Assembly (NCBI RefSeq): GCF_033958435.1
Contig: NC_134138.1
Location: 78,788,298 to 78,852,297 of the forward strand
Length of the DNA stretch: 64,000 nucleotides
DNA from: Carettochelys insculpta
Lineage: Eukaryota > Chordata > Testudines > Carettochelyidae
Reading direction: 5' to 3'
In this document: piece after piece, positions 34,148-44,829 of the stretch
How positions within the stretch are numbered: position 1 is the stretch's first letter
Layout: each line of letters begins with the position of its first letter
Position numbers and translations under genes: made by a program
The notes under the pieces: generated by a model
Database searches by the model: none
What the model saw: the letters and a program-made list of their open reading frames with translations, nothing else
What the model was told of the DNA's origin: nothing

Positions 34148-35785
34148 GTATATTTGAACTTTCTAAAGTCCTTGACAAATTCCTGAACCAAAGGACTCGT
34201 AAGAGAAGCAAGCAACAACAGGATAAGAGGAAAGGTCCTCTCATTGATCAGTAGCTGATTAAAGACAGGCATGAAAGGGTAGTAATATTCTATTTTCACA
34301 ATGGAGATGGAGGAACCTCAGGTTAAACTCATCTATACTGGGACCTGTGCTGTTGAATACATTCATAAATTATCAGGTGAAAAAGAGTAAACAATGAAGA
34401 GGTAAAAGATTGAATATGAGAAAAAACAGACAGACAGTTAAGTGCAAAAACTGAGAAGAATTACGAAAGGATCCCACAAAACTGGACAACAGGGCAATAA
34501 AATGGCAGGTGAACTTCAATATTGATAAATTCAGATAATGCACCTGGAAAACAAAATTCCAACTATGGGTATAAAAATAAGATCTATACACTTTTCTCAA
34601 GTCTTATTTCAGTTGATTTGTCTATGAATTGGCTTGGCTTTAATGTATTCTAACTCTCTAACATTCTCTTAATGGATGAAAATTTAGCATTAACGAGGAA
34701 TGTGCCTAACATACTTACATGCAGATGAGTGTATACCCTGAAGAACATATTTTCTGCACAAAATTTGTTCGGTCTTCCCCCCACCCCCAAAAGGGATGTT
34801 TTCCTACCTGCACCCAGACATTTAATACGTTTGAAGCTTTTTACTTCTAATCAGCACCATAAAAAAGAAAAAAAATAGGACTTTAAGCAGTTGTTCATGA
34901 AGGATGTTTTAATGACGAAAACACACAGCTCCGATCTTGAATAAAACATGCAGATTGTCTCACTCATGTTAATGGAGCTACTCTAATATCAGGAGGATCT
35001 GACCAGTATTTGTTTATGTATACATTTGATTCCAAGATACATTTTTCATGTTTTTTTAGTATATATGTTCATTTCCCAAACTATTAGAAAGCATTTAGAT
35101 TGGTCCATTTATTTTATTTTAATTTTTCTTATAAAGGCAAATGAAACCTACCTCATTTCCAAAAAGACAACTAGAGATTAAGGAAAGCCTTTAACTTCTT
35201 TCTTCTAAAGTTCTTAAAGTTATTCATGCAGATGCTTAGCTGGGATCAACTGCTGTAGCTACACAAAGATGATATGAAAATTTATATCATTTGAGGCTCT
35301 TGAAAGCAACGCACAAATAAACCTCAGTTCATACCACGTCAGGGAATTTGTATGTGCTTCCTAGAAGGAGATGTGGCATGATATGACTATAGAAAAGTTT
35401 ATTTTCTGCTTTTGTCCAAACAGCTAGTGTAGTTCAGCTGCGTCAAATTCCTATGCAAGGGTTGGTAGAACATACATTACCAAATCCATGTTATAACGTA
35501 CAGGTTTGTAAAGGTGCATATGAAAACAGTCTGCTTTCCACCTTGACGCAAGAGTTACCACAACAGGAAAAAGATACTGTAGATGTTGAAATAGCCATCC
35601 AATGCCAAGAGTCTAAAGGTTACTACAATATGTCCTCAGCTATTTGTTTAAATACAAAAGGTAATATACTGTGACAAAATTTAGTGTTTTGCATACAAGA
35701 TTTCACCAACATTGCAGGAAAACAGCAGAAAATTGAAAGTGTAGAAAGTGGCCCATAATGGATTCATCTTTTTGTAATTACTCTA
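34148..35785. other. Unassigned AT-rich stretch
   Basis: About 1.6 kb with no recognised feature. Confidence 0.4.
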
Positions 35786-35786
35786 C

Positions 35787-35842
35787 ACCAGGAGTCAGCA
35801 ACCCGCAGCATGCATGCCTATTTTCATCAGTAAATAGGACTA
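35787..35842 (+). repeat. hAT-like terminus fragment
   Basis: CAGGAGTCAGCAACCCGCAG resembles the CAGGGGTCGGCAACC-type end of reptile hAT elements. A related stretch, CAGGCAGTCAGCAACCTGAG, occurs at about 36801. Only short similarity is visible. Confidence 0.4.
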
Positions 35843-35845
35843 TGA

Positions 35846-35944
35846 GGGTACGTCTACACAGCAAAACCATTTTGCAATAAGCTATTCTGAAAGAGATATT
35901 CCAGAATAGCCTATTCAAAAAAACAGATCTACACACAAAATACA
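35846..35944 (+). mobile_element. Harbinger-type MITE fragment
   Basis: It starts GGGTACGTCTACACAGC and contains inverted TATTCTGAAAGAGATATTCC / GGAATAGC-like blocks. It is cut at about 35945 by LINE-derived sequence. Confidence 0.6.
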
Positions 35945-36560
35945 TTTGAGATAGTACCTTCATCACACATCTAGAGAGAGTGATGGAAAAGGTCAAGGAA
36001 GAGGTAGAAGGGATATCTGTGCACGGGATAAGAATTAATAACTTGGAGGTTCACAGGTGATATAGTTACCATTGAAGAAGCTAGTGAAAATGGTGCAGGT
36101 ACTTAACGAAGGGCAGTGGCACGGACTGATTATGAACATTGACAAAACAAAAACAATGGTATTTGGACATGAGGAAATATGAAGGAAAATCAGTGCAGAC
36201 AGGATTGAACTGAAGAACAAAAGAGAAGTTCACATATCTGGGGAGCAACGTAACATATAACCTAGATTGTAAGAAGGAAATGGTAACTAGAATAGAGAAA
36301 GGAAGAGCAGGTTTGAAGGTGACGGATAAGATCTGGAAAAGCAAAACAATCAGCTTAGGAACAAAGATGACCATCTTGAAAATGTGCGTATTCAGAAGCA
36401 TGTTGTGCCGATGTGAGACGTAGGTGATAACAAAAGAGTCAAAGAGAAGAATTAGTGTTCAAGAGGAGTTACAGAAAGATCCTGAGAATAGGATGGATGC
36501 AGATGGTCACCAATGGAGGAATTATATAGGAAGATACATCCAAAAGGGAACCTACTGCAG
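35945..36560 (+). pseudogene. RTE-like LINE fragment, 3' part of reverse transcriptase
   Basis: It is collinear with 46915-47545 of the fuller LINE copy downstream. Shared points are CATCTAGAGAGAGTGATGG, GTGCACGGGATAAGAATTAA, and near the end GTCACCAATGGAGGAATTA. The minus-one or plus-one shifts destroy the FADD region, which in the other copy reads RFADDIVIV. It starts inside the reverse transcriptase and lacks the 3' terminus, so it is an internal fragment. Confidence 0.85.
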
Positions 36561-36897
36561 AAGGTTATACAACAGACGTTACAGCAGCTGAGCTAAAGCT
36601 GCACTGGTTACAATACCTGGAACAGGAAGTTGAGCCCAGCCTGGTCTGCAAGACTGGAGCCACAGGCATTCTAGCAACCCAACCTTGCATTTCATCACAC
36701 AGGATGACAAGCATCTCTAATGGGTGCATTTGGTGGCCTTGGAGTTCATACACTATAATACGTGCGTAAAAGACAAATCGCAACTTTTATCTCCATGTAG
36801 AGCAGGCAGTCAGCAACCTGAGATGGATTGCCAAAATTTGACTTTTTAACCTGTGTGTGTGGTCCGAGTGCTGGTGGTACTTTCTAAAAGTCACTAA
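36561..36897. other. Unassigned, possible hAT-like remnant
   Basis: GTCAGCAACCTGAGATGG at about 36808 followed by a GT-rich stretch may be a hAT-type remnant. Otherwise nothing. Confidence 0.3.
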
Positions 36898-36898
36898 G

Positions 36899-37150
36899 GC
36901 TATGTCTACACTGGCAGCTTCTCTTGACAGAGGTCACTGTTGACAGAGAAACCCCAGCAAAATTTCTGTTGACAGATAGTGTCTACACACAAAAGCAGAT
37001 CGAAGGAGCAATCTCCTCTGTCGACAGAGTAGCCAGACTGTTCTGCCTTCTCTCAACAGAATGGCTGACTGGATATTTGGCAAACAGGGCTGCCTGGGGA
37101 ATCAGAAGCCTTCTCTGCCAATAAAATACTGTTGACAGAGGTGCTATACG
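36899..37150 (+). mobile_element. Harbinger-type MITE, right end lost
   Basis: It starts GGCTATGTCTACACTGGC and contains several GTTGACAGA direct and inverted units. It runs up to the old Penelope element without a visible right terminus. The same GACAGA-rich style is seen in the MITE at 42735-42973. Confidence 0.6.
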
Positions 37151-37172
37151 TATTGACCGGCTTATGTGTATT

Positions 37173-37290
37173 GAGTTTCTTGATGTCTGTGAAAGCTCAT
37201 CACCAAATAAATCATTCTGTTAAAGTGCTACTTGCCTGCTGTTTTGTTTTGTTGGACTACAGACTAACACAGCTACTTCTCTGTTACTAT
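37173..37290 (+). repeat. 5' pseudo-LTR of Penelope element E
   Basis: It is about 110 bases that match the 3' end of the same element at 41925-42038: AAAGCTCATCAC, AAATAAATCATT, AAAGTGCTAC, GACTAACA, CTCTGTTACT in the same order. Confidence 0.7.
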
Positions 37291-39526
37291 TCACACGCAA
37301 GGCACGACACTTAGCTGTTTAGAATGACGATCCATCAACTATATGAAAAAAAGAAAAAAAAAAAACCAACACCTCGCTCAGATCCAGACAGACATCCATC
37401 CGCTTTCTCTCCAAATGCAAAAAAGATGGGCATCATACCCAAGAGACTGACAGCAAAAAACCATTACAGTCAAAGTACTACACTGATTACAGTGAGAAAT
37501 TACACCACACACTCTAAGAAATCGAGGAACCGCTTGATCAGTATGCTGTACAGCAAGCAGGAAAGGGTCAAGAATTACCCCTATGAACTTGAAACTTTCA
37601 TCAATCATCAAGCTTCCACGCAAGACCCCACAGAGCAGGACTTTACCTGCACTAGACAAGAAATCTATAATACACACTTCCACTCCCTACAATAAGAGAA
37701 AGAACACTAAATTACTTCAGAATACTACCATTACAACAACTACCACACACTGAACGATATTAACTTTTCAAGCAATGAACAACGCAGCTGAAGAGTCTCT
37801 CTTATCCTAGGAGAGATCTATCATCTGTCTTTCTTTTTACCCCACCACTTCCACGAACCTAATACAATTTTGTGGTGATCTCCAGGCCTTCTTTCATCGT
37901 CTCCATCTAAGAGAATACTTCCAACACACCAATAAGCACCAGTCTGACTCACAAGATCCCCACTACCAACACCAAAAGAAGAAGAATTCTATGTGGACTC
38001 CTCTTGATGGTCATAGTGACAACCTAGATTTCTATATTCAATGCTTCTGCAACCATGCACGGACTGAAATTAGAAGCAAAGAACTTCAAATGAAACACAC
38101 AAACTGAACTGTGCTCAACGCTATGCTGTCCAGAGTCTCAAAAATAACTCTAACATTATCATCAAGCCAGCTGACAAAGGGGGGCGATATTGTCATCAAG
38201 AATCAGACTATGAACAGGAGGCAGCTAGACAACTTTCCACACCGTATTTTACAGATCTCTCTCAGACCCCTCTTTAGAATTCAAAAAGAACTCCCTGCCT
38301 CTACTCAAAACCAAAACACTCAGACACACCATTTGAGCCCCAACCTGGATTATTCTATTTACTGCCTAAAATCCACAAACCTGGATACCCAGGATGCCTT
38401 ATCATTTCAGGTATTGGCACCATTACTACTGGACTGTCCAGCTACATAGACTCCCTCCTCAAACCCTACGCCACCAGCACTCCTATCTTTGAGATATCGC
38501 TGACTTCCTGAGGAAGTTACAAAACATTGGAAACCTTCCTGATAATTCCATCCTTGCCACCCTGGATGCAGAAGCTCTCTGCACCAATATTCCATGTGAA
38601 GATGGACTACGAGCAATCAGGAATATCATCCCTGACGTTACCACAGCAAATCTGGTGGATGACCTAACTAACTTCGTTCTCACTCTCAACTATTTCCAAT
38701 TTGGGGACAACTTATACCTCCACATTTGCGACACTCCTATGGGAACTTGCATGGCCCCAAAGTATGCTAACATTATGGCCAACTTACAACGATTCCTTAG
38801 CTCTCATCCCCTATTGCCCCTCCTTTATGTACACTACATTGATACCATCTTTACTATTTGGACCTATGGTAAATAGACTTTGGAAGAATTTCACAGAGAC
38901 TTTAACAACCTGCACCCCTCCATCAATCTCAGCCTTGACTATTCCACATGAGAAATACATTGTCTGGATACCACAGTACAAATTAGCAATGGCCACATCG
39001 ACAGCACTCTCTACTAGAAACCCACTAACTGCTACACTTACCTACACACCTTCAGCTGTCATCCAGAACATGCCACATGATCCATTGTTTACAGTCAAGC
39101 CCTGAGATACAATAGCACCTATTCTGATGCTCTGATCCTACCAATAGAGGTCTTGAAGTTTACAGTCTATACCAAGCATTTATAAAACTTAATTACCCAC
39201 CAGGAGAAGTTTAAAAAAAGAAGACAGGGCCAGTTACTTCAAGATTGGCCACAGAAGATCAACAACAGAAACCCCATCACCTACAGCCCCCAACTCAAAC
39301 CCCTGCAATGCATCATTAAAAACCTACAACCTATTCTAGATGATGATACACTCCAGAAAGCCCTAGGTGACAGGCCTGTCCTTTCCTATAGGAAAACTTC
39401 CTAACCTAAGAAAGATTCCCACTAGAAATTACAGGCTATACCACAGTAATAGTAATCCAGGAACTTTTCCTTGCAACAAACCGCGCTGCCAATTTAGTTC
39501 ACATATTTATTCTGGGGATACCATCA

Positions 39527-39540
39527 CTGGACCTAACAAA
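39527..39540 (+). repeat. Target-site duplication, left (Penelope C)
   Basis: CTGGACCTAACAAA, repeated exactly at 41385-41398. It is part of the old element's coding sequence (the TGPNK-coding stretch). Confidence 0.9.
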
Positions 39541-41384
39541 TATCAGAGGGGTAGCCGTGTTAGTCTGGATCTATAACAGCAACGAAGGGTCCTGTGGCAC
39601 CTTATAGACTAACAGAAAAGTTTTGAGCATGAGCTTTCATGAGCACAGACTCACTTCATCAGATGCTGGTCTTGGAAATCTTCAGGGCCAGGTATAAATA
39701 AGCCAGAGCAAGGGTGGGGATAACAAAGTTAGCTCAGTTAGCAAGGGTGAGGCTTACTACCAGCAGTTGATCTGGAGGTGTGAACACCAAGGAAGGGAAA
39801 GCTGCTTCTGTATTTAGCCAGCCATTCGCAGTCTTTGTTTAAGCCAGAGCTGAGGGCGTCGAATTTGCAGATGAATTGTAGCTCAGAAATTTCTCTTTGG
39901 ACTCTGGTCCTGAAATTTCTTTGCTGTAGGATAGCTACTTTTAAGTCTGCTCCTGTGTGACCTGGGAGATTGAAGTGCTCTCCTACAGGTTTTTGTATAT
40001 TGCCATTTCTGATATCTGATTTGTGTGCGTTTATTCTTTTACGAAGAGACTGTCCAGTTTGTCTGATGTATATAGCAGAGCGGCATTGCTGGCACATGAC
40101 GGCATAAATTATATTGGTAGATGTGCAGCTGAATGAACCCACGATGGTGTGGCTGATCTGGTTAGGTCCTGTAATGGTGCTGCTGGTGTAGATATGTGGG
40201 CAGAGCTGGCAACAAGGTTTGTTGCATGGATGGGTCCCTGAGTTACAGTGACTGTGGTGCCATGTATAGTTGCTGGTTAGGATTTGCTTCAGGTTGGCAG
40301 GTTGTCTGTGGGCAAGGACTGGTCTGCCTCCCAAGGCCTGTGAAAGTGGGGGATCATTGTCCAGGATGGGTTGTAAATCCCTGATGATTCGCTGTAGAGG
40401 TTTTAGCTGAGGACTGTAGGTGATGGCTAGTGGTGTTCTGTTGGTTTCTCTTGGGCTTGTCCTGTAGTAAGAGGCTTTGTGGCACACGTCTGGCTCTGTT
40501 GATCTGTTTTTTCACTTCCTCAGGTGGGTACTGCAGTTTCAAGAACGCTTGGTAGAGATCCTGTAGGTGTTTGTCTCTGTCGGAGGGGTTGGAGCAAATG
40601 CGGTTATATTTTAGCGCTTGGCTGTAGACAATGGATCGTGTGGTGTGTCTGGGATGGAAGCTGGAGGCATGAAGGTAGGCGTAGCGGTCAGTAGGTTTAC
40701 AGTACAGGGTGGTATTGATGTGGCCATCGTGTATTAGCACCATGGTGTCCAGGAAGTGGATCTCCTGTGTGGAGTGTTCCAGGCTGAGGTTGATGTTGGG
40801 GTGGAAGTTGTTGAAGTCCCGGTGGAATTCCTCCAGAGTCTCCTTCCCATGGGTCCAGATGATGAAGATGTCATCAATGTAGCATAAGTAGAGACGGGGT
40901 GTTAGTGGACGAGAGATAAGGAAGCGCTGTTCCAGGTCAGCCATGAAAATATTGGCATATTGAGGGCCATGCGGGTACCCATAGCTGTGCCGCTGATTTG
41001 AAGGTATATATCGTCGCCAAATCTGAAATAGTTGTGTGTGAGGAGAAATTTCAGGACCAGAGTCCAAAGAGAAATTTCTGAGCTACACTTCATCTGCAAA
41101 TTCGACGCCCTCAGCGCTGGCTTAAACAAAGACTGCAAATGGCTGGCTAAATACAGAAGCAGCTTCCCCTCCCTTGGTATTCAGACCTCCAGATCAACTG
41201 CTGGTAGTAAGCCTCACCCTTGCTGACTGAGCTAACCTTGTTATCCCCACCCTTGCTCTGACTTATTTATACCTGGCCCTGCAGATTTCCAAGACCAGCA
41301 TCTGATGAAGTGAGTCTGTGCTCACAAAAGCTCATGCTCAAAACTTTTCTGTTAGTCTATAAGGTGCCACAGGACCCTTCGTTG
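39541..41384 (-). mobile_element. Penelope-like insertion C nested in element E, head-to-head
   Basis: Most of it is antisense. It opens with the complemented 3' end (GGGGTAGCCGTGTTAGTCTG), then minus-strand nuclease and reverse transcriptase up to about 41045. There it switches to a sense copy of its own last 340 bases (41046-41384: same TCTGAGCTACA, GACGCCCTCAGC and GATGAAGTGAGTCTGTGCTC blocks as at 39580-39910, complemented). The sense arm ends at GACCCTTCGTTGCT, about 40 bases short of the full tail. Exact 14-bp target duplications flank the whole. It is the least decayed Penelope copy in the window. Confidence 0.92.
39738..41138 (-). pseudogene. Penelope RT and GIY-YIG nuclease (element C), 5'-truncated
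   Basis: The minus strand encodes the second half of the Penelope polyprotein in three overlapping frames. First, 41138-40902 gives LTHNYFRFGDDIYLQISGTA and MGTRMA, the RT motif preceding the catalytic box. A one-base loss in a C run near 40963 shifts the frame into 41067-40354, which has YANIFMADLEQRFL, then YLCYIDDIFIIWTHG with both catalytic Asp of YIDD, and LHASSFHPRHT. A further shift between 40487 and 40354 leads to 40487-39738. That frame has the linker THPCNKPCCQLCPHIY, the nuclease core TNIIYAVMCQQC and AIYIRQTGQSLRKRI, EHFNLPGHTGADLKV, EISELQFICKFDAL and a stop at 39738. In the YIG position the glycine is Arg, unlike YIGQT in elements B and E. The N-terminal third is missing because of the inverted junction. 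Confidence 0.9.
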
Positions 41385-41398
41385 CTGGACCTAACAAA
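41385..41398 (+). repeat. Target-site duplication, right (Penelope C)
   Basis: Exact copy of 39527-39540; after it the old element's reading continues. Confidence 0.9.
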
Positions 41399-41924
41399 GT
41401 TAGTTACAAGATCATGGGCATATTCTTGTGCAATTCTAGCAACATTATATATGCCACTATGCACCAACAGCATCCTGTCACTATGTACATTGGGCAGACT
41501 GGGAAAAAATCTTCACCAGACAAATAAATGGACACAGAGCAGACATCGAGGATTTCAATACACATATCCTGTCAGTGAACACTTCAATGGAGTAGGCTAT
41601 TCTGTTGAAGACCTGAGAATTTGTATCCTACAACAAACCAAATTTAAAAACAGATTAGAGTGAGAAATTTGTGAGTTGGAATTCATATTCAAATTTGATA
41701 CATTAATATGTGGTATGAACAGAGACATCAATTACCTCACGCATTACAAGAACTGCTTCCCTTTCTTTGATGCTCGTAATTACCTCAGGCAAGACACTTA
41801 ACATCCCCCATCCCTCTGCCACCTACTTCAGTCTTATGTACTTGATTTGTCAGTTTTTATTGCAGTTTTTTTTTTGCCCTTATAAATGTCAGTCAGTATT
41901 GGAAATGAGATTGATCTGAAGAGG

Positions 41925-42038
41925 TGGGTCTGTCCCACAAAAGCTCATCACTGAATAAATCATTTTATTTGTCTTTAAAGTGCTACATTTATGCTGTTTT
42001 GTTGAAGTACAGACTAACATCTACATCTCTGTTACTCT
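41925..42038 (+). repeat. 3' pseudo-LTR / 3' end of Penelope element E
   Basis: It contains GGTGGGTCTGTCCCACAAAAG just upstream, then ATAAATCATTTTATTTGTC and CTCTGTTACT. Direct repeat of 37173-37290. Confidence 0.75.
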
Positions 42039-42732
42039 GTCAAATTGTGACATCTCATTGCTAAACAAAACCAGGGACTCCTTGTCATGGCTGAAAACAG
42101 CTGAATGCAAGTAAGTTTCCAGGGAATCTATCCTCATCTTGTGTATGTTACCTCGATGTCGGTGTCTGAAAATATACAAATGAGACAATTTCCATAGTTT
42201 TCCTGAAATAAGTGTATATTGAATAGCTCTGAATTGGTTAAATTTTAATGTCATGTTCCATGATGGAATTTGTAATAAACATCTTAGATTAAGGAGATGT
42301 TAGGCTGAAGTAAACTAAAAATGGAGAAATATTTCAACTTCTAAAATAGCACAGGGCCAAATTGAGACCTGGAGTAAGTAGGCTCCGAGGTCTCAGTTAT
42401 ATCAATTTGGTCAAAAAGTATTTCTATTATTTTACAACGACTCCACGGAAAGATTGTTTAAAAAACAGGAAGAAAAAACAATGGCACTTCAGGTACCACA
42501 AAGAACTCAAAAGATTTGATTCATTTCTGTTTCTGACAGTTAAAAATTACCCAGAGTCACAAATCAAACAATTTTTGTGGCTGGGGAGTTGCCTAAAAAT
42601 CAGCTTTTGCCTGAAATATCTAGCACATGGTTTCAATCAGGAACCTGTCCTGGAGCTTTTTTGTAGATTGTTTTCCAGCAGATAGTAAAGTACAAAAGCT
42701 TAGCATTCATAGTCATTGTTTTCCAATACAGA
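42039..42732. other. Unassigned stretch
   Basis: No repeat recognised. A 107-codon frame at 42362-42685 is Phe/Lys/Leu-rich with no domain and is not called. Confidence 0.4.
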
Positions 42733-42734
42733 GA

Positions 42735-42973
42735 CTATGTCTACACTAGAGAGTTTTGTAGACAAAACTCAGAGCATCTACACACAAAATGCGTTTTGAC
42801 AGAAACTGTAAACAAAAAAGCTGTGTAGACATTCAGAGAGCCCTTTTGTTGGGGGTGTGGATCAAAAGACTGATCTGATTTTATGTGCAGATGTGATCTG
42901 TTGACAGAAGTTTTATTGGAACCTCTCTTCTGACAGTAACTTCTGTATACAGATGCTTCTAGTGTAGACGTAG
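42735..42973. mobile_element. Harbinger-type MITE with paired termini
   Basis: The left end is CTATGTCTACACTAGAGAG and the complement of the right end CCTACGTCTACACTAGAAG. Internal GTTTTGACAGAAAC-like and CTGTTGACAGAAG blocks add partial inverted symmetry. 239 bp, no coding. Confidence 0.85.
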
Positions 42974-43652
42974 GCAGATATAACAACAAACCTAATTAAT
43001 TATCCTAAAGTGCTGAGGAACTCTAAGACACGTTGGGGCAAATTATGCTCTTATTTACAAGTTCATCACAATAAGCCTTAATGACTGGGCAGAATCCTTC
43101 CCAGAGAGTGGCATGTTTCAATATTTGCTATGTCTCCACCACCATAGATTCAGTTGCAGGATGACTGTGGCCCAATATGTATTTTATATAAACCAGTTTG
43201 TAAAAAGTGTCTTAAGTCACCTGCGCATTGTAATTCGGAAACTGCATACCAGTATTCACATTACTACTGTGGTAGTCAGAAGTCACCAGTGTGGTGTCCT
43301 GACAGGTCTCCTGCTCAGTAAGCGATGACACTTGTTCAACTATGTGAATATACCCCAGCTGTGTACCACTTTAGCCCTGCATAGATGGCTGATGTGTTAG
43401 ACTTCAAGACAGCCCTCAAAAGACCCACAAAAATCAGATAAGGCTCAAAGGCATAAGGCCAGGTTAATTGAAAACAAAGCATGGCCTTAGCTTCCCCAGA
43501 CCACACGTGTAGAGTTGGTCTTACACATGTGCTCATTACAACTGACTCAGCTCAGTCAGCGAGATAGAAGTCATCACTGCCCCTGAAGCCAAACCAAGAC
43601 AACTTTGGGGTATACTTTTATACACAGGTACAAACAAGTTGCACATTATTCC
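42974..43652. other. Unassigned stretch
   Basis: Nothing recognised. Confidence 0.4.
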
Positions 43653-43654
43653 TG

Positions 43655-43728
43655 ATCTATCAGGTTGCCACCACCTGTGGCTTAGTTACTACCCCTTAAC
43701 TCATAAATGTGGGTTCAATCACCAACTA
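43655..43728 (+). repeat. Possible degraded tRNA-like SINE head
   Basis: TGTGGCTTAGTTACTACC followed about 30 bases later by GTGGGTTCAATCACC resembles A and B boxes. No body or tail is identified. Confidence 0.35.
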
Positions 43729-44829
43729 TCATGCTGTCAGTTTAGACCCTGGCCTGAACCTGGGTGAGGATGTGTGTTATTTGTGGGGAGTGTGTTGGTA
43801 CCAAGATATTTCTTCATGAGGTATTCTGTTACAGTCCCTCCAGAATGTACTTTCCAGCCTATGGTTAGTACCAATCATGTATGAGAGTTTCTGTAGTATC
43901 AGCCCTGTTCATGCCAAGTGCTATGACCAGGGTCTACCTCTGGCTCACAACTTCACTTCACATTGTATTAACCAAGTCCTGACCTTTGTTGTCTAGGCCT
44001 CAGGCCTCACACTAGACCTGCGATATATAGCTTCATGTTTCAGAACCTCATCTTACTACAACTACTTAAAATAGCTGATTTGTTATTAATATTACAGCAG
44101 TGCATAAGAGTGTCAATCCAGGATCAGTTTCCCTTTGGGCTACTGTATGTAGAAAAGTAACAAAGCAGACTAGCTCTTCCCCAGACATCGTACAGTCTAG
44201 TACTCAGGCAGTATTAGACAGATGGGCAAAACCACCAAGACAGGCTGAGGCATATAGAAGAAAATTTGAAGTCTAGGTTTCATCTTTCTGTAATTAGTAC
44301 CAGACAGTAGTGATTTCCATGCATGACCCAGGAAGGCTTCAGGAAGCATTTTTAAATTTTGCAAAGCTACCACCTGATCCTTCTAATAGAGAGTCTTTCC
44401 CACACTTCTGGGACAGCAAAAGAGAGAGCATGATCATATTTGATGGAGATGCATATATCAGAGCAATTAAATGTGTCATGACTGAGGCAGGCCAAACCCT
44501 GAGTAAGCTAGTACAACCATCTCCCCCACCCCCTCACACACACACTTAACAAACAGGGTGAGGCTAAATGTGACATGAAGTTCAGGTTTCAGGAGATGGA
44601 GAAGTCAGCAGAGGGACACAAAGAAGGAAGTGATATAGCCAGAGTGCCGATCCCTCTGCTAGAGTTTTGAATGTACATGAGGGGATAGGAAATAATATGG
44701 CTGGTATCAAGGCTAACTCCGCCATGAAGCATCTGAGATCCATGCCAGTCCCAAGCCTGGATGAAGGAGGAGGGTTGTGTCGATGAGCTGCCTGCCAAAC
44801 AATAATACGAGTGAACTCAGATGACAGTA
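43729..44829. other. Unassigned stretch
   Basis: No recognised repeat. A 79-codon frame (44310-44549) has no known domain. A short (CA)n run lies near 44533-44545. Confidence 0.4.

Larger units (their letters stand above)
37324..41795 (+). pseudogene. Penelope polyprotein remnant of element E (RT + GIY-YIG), interrupted
   Basis: The product would be a single polyprotein with a telomerase-related reverse transcriptase and a GIY-YIG nuclease. A 123-codon N-terminal frame (37324-37695) is Lys/Thr-rich and lies where the family's basic N-terminus is expected. Decayed RT follows at 38100-38880. The segment LTLNYFQFGDNLYLHICDTPMGT and then YANIMANLQRF is followed by VHYIDTIFTIW, where the second catalytic Asp of the YIDD motif is Thr. 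The linker with PGTFPCNKPRCQ lies at 39450-39520. Element C then interrupts at 39541-41384. The nuclease resumes at about 41400 with SNIIYATMHQQH and MYIGQTGKNL, through EHFNGVGYSVEDLRI, to about 41795. Numerous stops and frame changes make it dead. Confidence 0.8.
37165..42038 (+). mobile_element. Old Penelope-like element E with terminal direct repeats
   Basis: The + strand shows a Penelope-like element from a 5' copy of the 3' tail (37173-37290: GTGAAAGCTCATCACCAAATAAATC ending CTCTGTTACT, given here in part) to the 3' copy (41915-42038: AAAGCTCATCACTGAATAAA, CTCTGTTACT). Such pseudo-LTRs are a known trait of Penelope-like elements. Between them lie the N-terminal region, reverse transcriptase and GIY-YIG domain, all decayed. 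A younger Penelope element occupies 39541-41384. Without that insertion the element is about 3 kb. No clean target duplication is seen. Confidence 0.8.

Noticed and set aside
44310..44549. 79-codon open frame just upstream of the RTE-like LINE
   Set aside because: Considered as a first ORF of the LINE or a host exon, but it shows no domain and is 280 bases from the estimated element start.
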